64,000 nucleotides of DNA, from the NCBI GenBank assembly GCA_023374045.1, contig CM041779.1, positions 294,820,167 through 294,884,166 on the forward strand, written 5' to 3'. The stretch is from Limonium bicolor (Eukaryota; Streptophyta; Magnoliopsida; Caryophyllales; Plumbaginaceae). Position numbers and translations under genes: made by a program. Of the stretch, positions 48,850 through 58,538 are shown piece by piece (the stretch's first letter is position 1; every line of letters begins with the position of its first letter). Under the pieces are notes generated by a model. It saw nothing but the letters and a program-made list of their open reading frames with translations, was not told the DNA's origin and did not search any database.

Positions 48850-48923
48850 GTATAAACATTAACCCTGAGTAATTACCTTGGAACGTTTACCCAGAATCTT
48901 AAAAATCTATCCTATAATTTCAG
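48850..48923 (+). other. 74-nt GT-AG intron-like insertion at the protease entry
   Basis: ATCACAG|GTATAAACATT ... CCTATAATTTCAG|GCACGTTCC. The 74 bases are AT-rich, contain stops in the reading frame and have consensus plant splice borders. Removing them joins GMVIT to GTFLVNGVEA, which restores the standard Tekay VxxGTF protease start exactly. The length is close to the minimum for plant introns. Splicing itself is inferred. Confidence 0.65.
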
Positions 48924-49400
48924 GCACGTTCCTAGTTAATGGAGTGGAGGCCACATCCTGTTTGATTCTGGAGCCTCACATTCCTTCATATCACAAGCGT
49001 ACCATGCTAAGATAGATGCCCCTATAGAGGATATCCATGACTGCTCAGTCTTGCCATCCAGAGAGCTGATCAAATGCAGTAAGCAATGCAAGGAATTGAG
49101 TATACACATAAAGGGAGCAGACTTCCTTCTAGATGCCATAGTCTTCCCTGGCATGGGGTTCGACATAATTGTGGGCATGGACACGCTACAGCGGTACCGG
49201 GGTAGACTACACTGTGCAGAGCATCGTCTCCTCCTGAAGTCAGCTACAGGGATCACAGTGTCATACCGAATGCAACCTAAACAGCCGACTGTGAAGGTTG
49301 TATCGGCTTTATCCCTGATGAAGGAGGTGTCCAGGGGCGCTACCGCCTACTACTATTATGCCCATGATCTGAGGACGGATCTGAAGTTCCAGAGCGATGT
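48924..49400 (+). pseudogene. Chromovirus aspartic protease
   Basis: GTFLVNGVEA leads into the active-site block FDSGASHSFIS (48961-48993), with a 1-base frame change just before it near 48957. The body continues with GFDIIVGMDTLQRY, the usual second conserved block (GMDxL). The protease cleaves the Gag-Pol polyprotein in particles. Catalytic D-S-G is intact. From 49051 the frame is open into RT. Confidence 0.85.
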
Positions 49401-50135
49401 TCCCATTGTGTCAGAGTACCCCGACGTTTTTCCAGAGGAGCTACATGGACTACCACCACTGAGAGAGGTTGAATTCAACATCGACCTCATACCTGGCACG
49501 GGACCGATTGCTAAGGCTCCCTACCGGATGGGCCCTGTAGAGATGGTTGAGTTGAAGAAGCAGCTACAGGAGCTACTAGATAAGGGTTTCATCAGACCCA
49601 GTGTCTCACCTTGGGCGCTCCAGTGCTTTTCGTCAAGAAGAAGGATGGGAGCATGAGACTCTGTATCGACTACAGGGAGCTGAACAATGTCACGATCAAG
49701 AACAAGTACCCACTGCCCAGGATCGATGACTTGTTCGACCAGCTGAGGGGAGCTAAGGTGTTCTCCAAGATTGATCTGCGTTCCGGATATCATCAGATAG
49801 CTGTAGCTGAGTTAGATATAGAGAAGACAGCCTTCCGGACCAATACGGCCACTACGAGTTCACAGTGATGCCGTTTGGACTGACCAATGCACCCGCGAGA
49901 TTCATGGATCTGATGCGGAGAGTTCCAAGCCCAGTTGGATAAGTCAGTAGTCGTGTTCATAGACGACATCTTGATATTCTCCAAGAGTCGGGAGGAACAC
50001 GAGCAGCATTTGAGGACAGCCTTGGAGACTCTGAGAGAGAAGAAGCTATATGCCAAGTTCAGCAAGTGTGAATTCTGGCTGGACAAGGTGTCATTTCTTG
50101 GACATGTGATCTCAGCTGAGGGAGTTTCAGTAGAC
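49401..50135 (+). pseudogene. Chromovirus reverse transcriptase
   Basis: Begins with EYPDVFPEELHGLPP and FNIDLIPGTGPIAKAPYRM, the usual Ty3 RT entry. It continues with [63 protein letters not shown] and the catalytic [12 protein letters not shown] (Asp pair 49962-49967). Frame changes near 49618, 49850 and 49925 split it over three frames, with no loss of conserved residues. It copies element RNA into cDNA. Confidence 0.92.
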
Positions 50136-50750
50136 CCAGCTAAGATTGAGGCAGTGAAGAGCTGGCATAGACCTCGCACTGTGACAGAGGTTAGGAGTTT
50201 CCTTGGGTTGGCTGGCTACTATAGACGCTTTGTGAAGGACTTCTCCAGGCTAGCCAAGCCCTTGACCTCTCTGATGAAGAAGGATAGCCCGTTCGTATGG
50301 ACAGAGGCTTGTGAGGTCTCCTTCCAGGCGTTGAAGGACGCCTTGACCACAGCTCCAGTATTAGTGATCCCTGAGGGGAACGAGGAATACGAGGTGTATT
50401 GTGATGCTTCAGGCAGAGGGATTGGTGGGGTACTGATGCAGAATGGTAGAGTGGTAGCGTACGCTTCTTGACAGCTGAAGAAGCACAAAGAAAATTACCC
50501 CACACACGACCTTGAGCTCCTCGCCATAGTCTTCGCCTTGAAGATCTGGCAACATTACTTTATGGAGCCACAGTCCGGATTATGACAGACCATAAGAGTC
50601 TGAAGTACATCTGGACCCAGAAGGAGCTGAACCTGAGACAACGACGATGGGTCGAGCTACTGGCTGATTATGACATCAACCTTCAGTACACTGAAGGTAA
50701 AGGGAATGTCGTGGCAGACGCCCTGAGCAGGAGAGCATACTCACTCCTAG
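50136..50750 (+). pseudogene. RT thumb/connection and RNase H
   Basis: [19 protein letters not shown] and [16 protein letters not shown] precede RNase H, which shows [14 protein letters not shown] (catalytic Asp), TDHKSLKYI and [18 protein letters not shown] at 50469-50471 replaces a probable CGA Arg codon ([15 protein letters not shown]). A 1-base change near 50570 lies in the HYxYG segment. Confidence 0.92.
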
Positions 50751-51741
50751 CCTTGATAGAGACGACCACGATAGCTGAGGAGATATACGCAGCCCAGGAC
50801 AGTGATGTATACCTACAGGGCGTCAGGCAGAAGCTAGCAGACGGTTTGACTGATGGTCTGAAGTATGAGTACGAGCTAGACAGCGAGAGACACCTTCGAG
50901 TCAGAGGCAGACTCTGTGTTCCTCAGGATGCGACAGAACTTCAGACCAGTATTCTCTTTGAGGCTCATTCCTCTACATTATCAGTACACCCTGGAGCCAC
51001 CAAGATGTACAAGGATTTGAAGCAGTTATTCTGGTGGAGCAGGATGAAGAGGGATGTAACAGATTTCGTCTCCCGATGCCTCACCTGTCAGAATGTGAAG
51101 TTTGAGCATCGCCGACCAGGAGGCCAGATTCAGTCATTACCAATACCGTGCTGGAAATTTGACGACATCAGCATGGACTTTGGGTCGGTCTCCCTCCAGC
51201 TAGAGGCGGACTGAATTCTATTTGGGTGATAGTCGATAGGTTGACCAAGACAGCCAGGTTTATACCTATCAAGGACACATGGAAGGTGCCTAAGTTGGCT
51301 GAGGTGTTCACCACAGAGCACATCCGGTACCATGGGGTACCGAAGACGATTGTCTCCGATCGTGACACACGTTTCCTCAGTAGATTTTGGCGTCAGGTGT
51401 AGGAGGCGTTTGGTACTCAGCTACGCCTTAGCACAGCCTTTCACCCTCAGACTGATGGGCAGACCGAGAGGACGATTCAGACGCTGGAGGATATGCTACG
51501 AGCAGTTGCTCTAGACTACCAGGGGAGTTGGGTAGAGCGTCTACACCTGGTGGAGTTCTCCTACAATAACTCCTACCACTCATCTATCGGCATGGCACCG
51601 TTCCAGGCTCTGTATGGCAGGCCGTGCCGGACTTTCTTATCATGGAGTGACCCTACCGAGGCAGTCCTGATTGGGCCCGAGTATGTTCAGACACTGCAGG
51701 ATGACGTTAGAGTTATTCAGCAGCACATGAGGGCAGCGTAG
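50751..51741 (+). pseudogene. Chromovirus integrase
   Basis: The zinc-binding part reads [18 protein letters not shown] followed by CLTCQNVK (HHCC). The catalytic core shows VIVDRLTKTARFIP, IVSDRDTRF and [20 protein letters not shown], which supply the D, D and E residues. It continues with [18 protein letters not shown] and LYGRPCR. There is a frame change near 51205. TAG at 51400-51402 (before EAFGT) and TAG at 51739-51741 (before SRQKSYGD) both look like former CAG Gln codons. It would insert element DNA into chromatin. Confidence 0.92.
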
Positions 51742-52212
51742 TCTAGACAGAAATCCTATGGGGATCAGCGCACCAGAGAGCTCAAGTTTCAGTTGGGTGA
51801 CATGGTTTTCTTACGGGTGTCTCCGATGAGAGGGATATTCAGATTTGGGATGAGGGGGAAACTAAGCCCTAAGTATGTCGGTCCGTACAGGATTACGGAG
51901 CGAGTGGGCCCAGCTGCTTACAGACTAGAGCTACCAGCGGAGTTGGGGAAGGTACACGACGTGTTTCATGTATCTCAGCTGAAGAAGTATATGCCTAACC
52001 TTTCTCACGTACTGCAGCCAGAGAGATTGGAGATTGAGCCTACACTGAGGTATGAGGAGACTCCTATTCGGATCTTGGACACGAAGGTCCGAGAAACGAG
52101 AGGCAGATCAGTCAAACTGGTGAAAGTTCTTTGGGAGCATCATGTGGTTGAGGAAGCTACTTGGGAGACTGAGGACTCCATGAGAGTGAAGTACCCACAT
52201 CTATTCACATGA
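51742..52212 (+). CDS. Integrase C-terminal region with chromodomain
   Basis: Open from 51793: GDMVFLRVSPMRGIFRF and KYVGPYRITERVG, then VHDVFHVSQLKKYMP, the GPY/F-type module. The chromodomain follows in the last ~50 residues: RILDTKVRETRGRSVKLVKV, then LWEHHVVEEATWE, ending KYPHLFT. Chromodomains at this position define chromoviruses and are thought to steer integration to particular chromatin. Frame and motifs are intact here. Confidence 0.92.
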   Translation, partial: SRQKSYGDQRTRELKFQLGDMVFLRVSPMRGIFRFGMRGKLSPKYVGPYRITERVGPAAYRLELPAELGKVHDVFHVSQLKKYMPNLSHVLQPERLEIEPTLRYEETPIRILDTKVRETRGRSVKLVKVLWEHHVVEEATWETEDSMRVKYPHLFT

Positions 52213-52609
52213 TATTTGCTATCCTGCTGTGATTCACGTTAGTAGCGGTACGAGGGCGTACCTTAGCTTTTTGAAGGGGGATATACTGGCATACTCCTCC
52301 TTCGTTATCTCATCCGGATTATGCCCTGTTGCATTATTAGTAGAGGGAGAACATTATTAGTAGAGTGAGAGGTGTATGTATGTACGTAGTTTTACATTAT
52401 GGCACGGTAGTATGTGACGATTTGATTTAGTATAATATCTTGGTATATTTTGATTCAGTTTTATATGTTGAGTCCTTGATTTGATTCTGAGTAATCTCGA
52501 GTGGAATTTGAAATAGAATGGATGGAAGTTAAGGAGGATTAGATTGGTATGAAAATTTGTTGGAATTATTATCGACTTCGGGGCAAAGTTTCTTTTAAAG
52601 GGGATATAC
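52213..52609 (+). other. 3' untranslated interior and polypurine tract
   Basis: No coding sequence. Ends GACTTCGGGGCAAAGTTTC and TTAAAGGGGATATAC directly before the 3' LTR; the last part is the polypurine tract. A near copy of the same signal (TTGAAGGGGGATATACTGGCATA) lies at 52271-52293, in a context that does not start an LTR. Confidence 0.75.
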
Positions 52610-55254
52610 TGAAATACCCCTAAAATAATTTAAATTAATTTAGGGATTTCTTTCTTTTATTAAAACCGTAATAATACATTAATTATTATATTATAGTATG
52701 GAATTGTGAATAATAAATCATTATATCCTTATATGGAATTATGAAAATTAAATCATGGGATTCCTCCCATTTAATCCTAAAGAATACTATTAAATATTGG
52801 ATTACCATATATTATTTATAGTATTATGAATTTAATAATAAGATTTACAAGTCATAAAATCTTGGAAAAATTTCTAAACACTCCAAGTATATTATAAAGA
52901 TTTTAGAAAGAGTTGGAACATTGTTTTTGAACATAAAAGTCAATATAAAATTCTAGAAACCCTAAAGCTTCTCAAGCCTTGCTAGGTTGACTTTTTGAGA
53001 ATGGTCAAACCATCCATGAAACCTATACCAATAAATAGGTTATGGAAAACCATGAAGATCAATAAAAAACGTCAAAAACGGATCATCCTAGCCAAAGTTA
53101 TGATAAAATGAAGTTTAGAGCCAAAATTTTGGAAAGATGCTGATGTGCAAGTCTGCTGACTCACCCGCGCGCCTCGTGGAAACACGCCCAACACTTAGCC
53201 GATTTCTATCTCCTTGCTTTCCGGCAACCGATTTCAGATTTGCCCTAACTTGTAACCTCCTTATCTCTCTCATCTTTTGGAATTTTTGAGTGTCTTCTTT
53301 GTTGTCTTCTCCTACACTTCCTCTTTACAACCATAACTCACACTAAACCTAGATCATCATCCAAAATCAACCGAAATTCGATCCAAAGTAGCCACCCTGC
53401 GAAACCGAAACCGCAGATTCCAGTTTCCTTTCGATTTCAGGTAAGATTCGTCTTGCCATAACTTCCTCATCTTTCAACCAAATTCGATTTCTATAGCTCG
53501 TTGTGTAGATCATTAATCCCTCTACAACTTTCGTGTTGATGACCAAGGCTGATTCATAACCGATTGGGAGAGCGAGACGTCTAAAGATCTCGATTCACCA
53601 TTGCATAAATCATACAGAAACACAAGTATAAACTCGTAACTTTCGGCTCCGATTCCCTTTCGGTGTAGTACAAGTTAGAGTGAATTCTTGCTATCATTGT
53701 GTAGAGTTAAGTTTCCTCTTTAGATTAAGCCCAAGAACAAGTTCTAACTCGATCTGTACCGAAACTTATAGTGTTGTAAAGTTGGCTACTCAATCAGTTC
53801 GTAAGGGGGAGTTTTCCAGAAACCGAAATCGAATTCTTTCGATTCGTGCAATTCCGATAAGTTTTCTTCAAATTCTTTTGACCTTGCTAATCGCCCTTAC
53901 GTTATCGGTCAAACCATGTTCCAATTTCATCTATTACGCGTTAGGTTGGGAGAATTTGCTAGAATTGAATTCGGAAACCGAAATAAACCTAACTTCGAAC
54001 CCAGAATCGTATTTGATGTACACTGCATTATAGCTAGCGAAATTGGTATCAATGGAACCGGAATCAAGTTTTGAATCTAATGGAACAAGAATCACTAAGT
54101 TTCGTTCTATGGATTAGGAGAAATTGTCGAATTCGTACTCGAGTTCTGTTTGGTATTCACTGATGAACTAGAGACTCAGGGCCGTCCGATCGGGTTTTAA
54201 AGAACTGGACAGTCGAGATTATATCGTGGATAATAAAGAGTGTTTTAAGTTTTATAATATTTAGATTTTAACTCTAACTTGTTGAATTTAGTTAATGGCC
54301 TTCCCGAATGTGTTTTGACTTAAATTTTAACCATAGATTCCTTATAAAATCTAGTTTATTTTGATGTAAATTAATATGGTTTTTGGAGTTTTTAAACGTA
54401 AGTTATGATTTTTGCAAGTTACGGGTATTATGGAATTATTTGGTTAATTAAAAAGATATTTTTATGAAATAAAATTTTATAATATGTATAAAATGTTATA
54501 GTTACTGTATATTAAATTTGGGAATTTTTGGACAATGGTAAATGGGTTTAAAAATTGTGTTTATGAGTTTTTTCATAAGAATGACTTATAATATATGGTT
54601 TTTAATGTAACAAAAATTAAAGTATGGTTTGTTACTAAACTTTTAAGCTGGGAAAAAATAAGAAAACTAAATTAACATTTTATAACATTATGTTTATAAA
54701 TGTTTTGGGTATTAGCTTTTAAGAGAAGTGAAATTATTTACATATATGTATATATACTTATATGGAAGAATTAAATAGAAACTTATGTTAAATCAAGGAA
54801 TTTAATTATTCTACATCTTATTTATTATTTTATATGGGGAGTTAATATTCTAATCAAACTAAGGGAATATATATATATATATTACACATATATAAAAAGG
54901 AAATAAAATAGTAACTTAGGGTAAAAACAGGGAGCTAATAAATCAACACTTATATTAACTTAATGCTATAGAAGCTAATATCCTGAGATATAGTAAAAGA
55001 AATACTTTATGAAACATACATGGAATGCAGATAAATGTTGAAGTAATAAGATAATTTAAATACAATAAGCTACATAGGGGATGTCTTAATTAAATTCTAA
55101 TACAGGTATACATATATATATTAAATAAATAAAGAAAAAACACTTTATTTTATAAACCGTATATCGGTTTGTGTTATGCCTAAAAGTTATTGAACATAAT
55201 TAAACAATAAAATTTCTTAAAAATGTTATGGATAAATCTAATACATAAATATAT

Positions 55255-55305
<51 letters not shown>

Positions 55306-57090
55306 TAAAATAGATGAGGGAAATAACATCCCTTGTGATAGTTATAATAAGAAAATATATATATATAATATATATATATATATTATATATATATATATAC
55401 TATATTACCTTAGGATTTTACCCGGTGTAAATTAAATAGTCATTAATAACTTAAGGTTTAATTACACAAACATAAACGTAACACGGTCTTGGGCTAACCT
55501 ACTGAGCCCAAGTTTATGAACTCCAAAAAGCCCACTTAAACAATTCAAAGAGAGTTTGGGCCACTCTCAGGGCTAAATCCTAAATCATTCCAAATTAAAC
55601 GAAATGGGCCTAACAAGGATTTAATTAACAAAAACAAGCCCAAACTTTTGTGAGAGAATAATGCTAAACCTGAAACTATAAATTAGTAAGATGGAAGGTT
55701 GTTTAGTTATAAGTCCCTTAACTAATTGACATCTTGGAACAGATTAATTCTAGGTTACTATTGGGGGACACTCGTTCAAAGTTAATTATTGTTCTTCACA
55801 TACCAGGTATGAATTCTCGTACTCTTATGCTTTGCTAACAAGACTTAAGGGATGTTTTTGGCAAACGCTAATTGAGCTAAAATGGATTTTCTAAAAGGGA
55901 TGGTTGTGTGACTAACTCAGCTTGTGTGACTGACTGAGCCTGTTTGTGAAACTTCCTTGGTTGTTGGTTCCTTCTATCTAGTTGTTTCACTAGATATTAA
56001 CTGCCTAGGGTTTACGCTTCTACACTCTGTAGGACTGAGTGTTTTGGTATTGCTCTGGTGTAGTTAATGATCTAGTGGGGTAACTGGGAATATGGGAATA
56101 TCTGGTATTGGTAATTCTTCCTTTGGATATTGGGTATTGTTTTCATCCATGAGTCGAGTTTGATCAGCCTTATTGGGAATGGATTCTTTCTATTGGGTAT
56201 TAATTGTTGAGGGTTTACGCCTCTGCACTCTGTAGGACTGAGTGTTTTGGTATTGCTCTTGTGCAATTAATAATCTAATGGGAATATGAGAAATGTTAAT
56301 CTTGGTACTGAGTATGGATTCTTTTATTAAGTGGTGCACACACTTTTCACTTGATGACTGAGAACGGGTCGGTGGCAGCGGAGGTCTGCTATACCTCGTC
56401 CATATGGACAACTGACAGCGGAGGTCTGTTTACCTCGTCCCTGTGACAACTGACTGGCGGTGGGGGCCATCTCTCCCAATGGGTTTTATTCCACTCTTGA
56501 GTTATGGTTCTTGGATCTCTTCTTTCATTCCTAGTCCTTGTGACTACCTGGATCTTCATACTCCTAACTGGAACTGTGTCTAACACAAGCAATGGTTGTA
56601 CACTAACTTATGGTGATTCTTCTGATTGACTAACTTTAACTCTCTGTTATGTATTACTTTGCAACTTGTTATCTTGACTTGGTGATTTTCGAAGTGCCTT
56701 GTTCCTCTGTGTGGTTTAAGTGATTGTATTCAGGCTATTATTTATTTAAGAGTTGTATTATAAGTTTTTTTTGGAGGATCGTACCAGTTCCATTCCAGGG
56801 AACTGACCCACCCCTCTCGGGTGGGTTGCTTGGTTTTATCTTGCAGGTACGAGTTATTTTACAGGTGGCCACGAAGAGAATGAGTGATTGGGATGGGATT
56901 AGGTTTTGTGGAGAGTTTAAGTGTTTATTACTGTTTTATTTTGTTAAGTTTTCTCGAGGTTCAGGTCGTGACAATTGTAATCTTTAAGTTGTAAATTGGT
57001 GAGGTTTGGTGCCGGGTGTTTGGAACCCGATGGTCTGTACGCCTTTAGTATTTTATTTCCGCTATAAATATGTTAAATAGGGGCGTTACA
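52610..57090 (+). repeat. 3' LTR of the AlkB chromovirus
   Basis: Starts TGAAATACCCCTAAAATAATT and ends GGGGCGTTACA. Nearly identical to the 5' LTR over 4.4 kb. Differences are mainly single-base indels in A/T or G runs plus different AT-repeat lengths (55240-55400 versus 44640-44770). The insertion is recent. Confidence 0.93.
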
Positions 57091-57095
57091 TTTAG

Positions 57096-57620
57096 GGTCT
57101 GCAAACTCTAAAAATGCCTTCGACATTTTTTAACTTTACTAGGATGGGTTTTGGGGTCTAACAACCCTAAACCCGCTACCACAAACCCTAAAATGTCTTC
57201 GATGTTTTTTAGCTTTCCTAGGGTGGGTTTTAGGGTGTGTGGGGTTAGAGTAATTTATTTGGAAGTCGTTCTATACTTTAATGTGATGATGTACATATTT
57301 TAATGTGAGAATGTACATGTTTTAATGTGAAGATGTACATGTTCAAATGTGAGAATGTACATGTTCAAATGTGAGAATGTACATGTTCAAATGTGAGAAT
57401 GTACATGTTCAATTATTAGAATGTATGTTTTAATGAACATTTGTACATGTTTGTATGACCATCCGTACAAGTTTTCTCCCTTATATGTACAGGTTTTAAT
57501 CTAAGGATGTACATATTTAATGATTCGTACAGGTTTATGTGAACATTTGTATGTTTTTAATGCGAGGATGTACATGTTTTAATAAACATTTGTACATGTT
57601 TGTATGACCATCTGTTACAA
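57096..57620. repeat. Tandem repeats right of the chromovirus
   Basis: 57096-57280 carries two further copies of the ~150-bp GGGTGGGTTTTAGG unit found left of the insertion. From 57281 a 22-bp unit (TGTACATGTTCAAATGTGAGAA) is repeated, regularly to about 57421 and more loosely to 57600. There is no coding content. Confidence 0.8.
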
Positions 57621-58538
57621 GTTTCTTTTTATGTTATGTGCACTATAACCCTAAGCTATGTTAGTTTTTTTTTTAATTGTATATATTTTTTATTTTTACT
57701 TGTCAGATTAGCATACATGTTCAACATATGTAACCAGATGGCTACATGTAGCTCGGACTGGTTGATTATGAAATTGATGATTCCAATGTTGAGGGAGTAT
57801 CACAGTTTTTTCTTTTTTTCTTTTTTTGAAGTGAGGGAGTATCACAGTTCATTTCGACGTGTGAGCCTTGACGATTGAACCGGATGTAAATTTCATGCAA
57901 TTGTCTCCTCATCATGAGGGAGATATAAAATCCCTTTCGCGAAAGTTTAAACCCTTGAACGATTCTTGCCATTTGAACAACTGTTGCTCCCATGTCCTTG
58001 GAAGGTAGAACCCAGAATGGTCTCCCAATTAGTAGTATTATTTAAATTTATAATTACCTTTACTCACATGACCACACATGGCCATTTACGTTCTTCGCTC
58101 GATTCTCCTCTCTCGTTGTGATTTGGATGGAACATTGACCGAAGTTATTTATCTGGCTTCCCCACGCCCCGGGGGAGAAGAGAGTCGGATGAAGGTAGTT
58201 CCCGCCACGAAATCATCAGCTGACAGGTTCATAGCGATGTCAACGAAAACTATATTCCCTTCATTCTCTCTCCAGTGTCCCCATCCATCTTCCGGTGCCG
58301 TTGATTGTTCAAAGCATATGTTGTTCATGCTTTGTTTGTTTCATCAGCCTTCCCGACCTATCTCTTTCTTCATCCTACTCTGTTGCTCTTTCTTTTTCCA
58401 TGTTTTGAGATGGACATTTGGGCATACTCATCAGCTGCTATTTGAAGAACCTTTACTTCGGTCCCAACTTCCCAGATTCGATACATTACTTAGGGAAGTC
58501 AAGAAAGACCCTATTTCCGCTTATCTGAGCATTGTTTG
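57621..58538 (+). other. Upstream region of the transporter gene
   Basis: Presumed promoter and 5' UTR. No reliable TATA box is picked out. TGAGGGAGTATCACAGTT occurs twice (57789 and 57832). An open frame of 153 codons (58078-58539) ends with TGA overlapping the transporter ATG; it has no family resemblance and is probably chance or an upstream ORF. Confidence 0.45.

Larger units (their letters stand above)
41992..57090 (+). mobile_element. Tekay/Del-type chromovirus carrying an AlkB domain, 15.1 kb
   Basis: Direct LTRs of 4466 and 4481 bp have the perfect duplication TTTAG outside (41987-41991 and 57091-57095). Order inside: initiator-Met PBS, gag with zinc knuckle, an AlkB-like 2OG dioxygenase, protease, RT, RNase H, integrase, chromodomain, polypurine tract. 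RT before integrase makes it Ty3/gypsy, and the C-terminal chromodomain makes it a chromovirus. The 4.5-kb LTRs and TGAAATACC ends fit the Tekay/Del group. The AlkB piece is not part of the normal chromovirus plan. Four in-frame stops of the CGA-to-TGA or CAG-to-TAG type and about ten 1-nt frame changes interrupt the ORFs, some of which may be sequencing error. Confidence 0.93.

Noticed and set aside
57281..57621. Regular 22-bp repeats as a CRISPR-like array
   Set aside because: Units are contiguous with no unique spacers, and the context is a plant nuclear genome.
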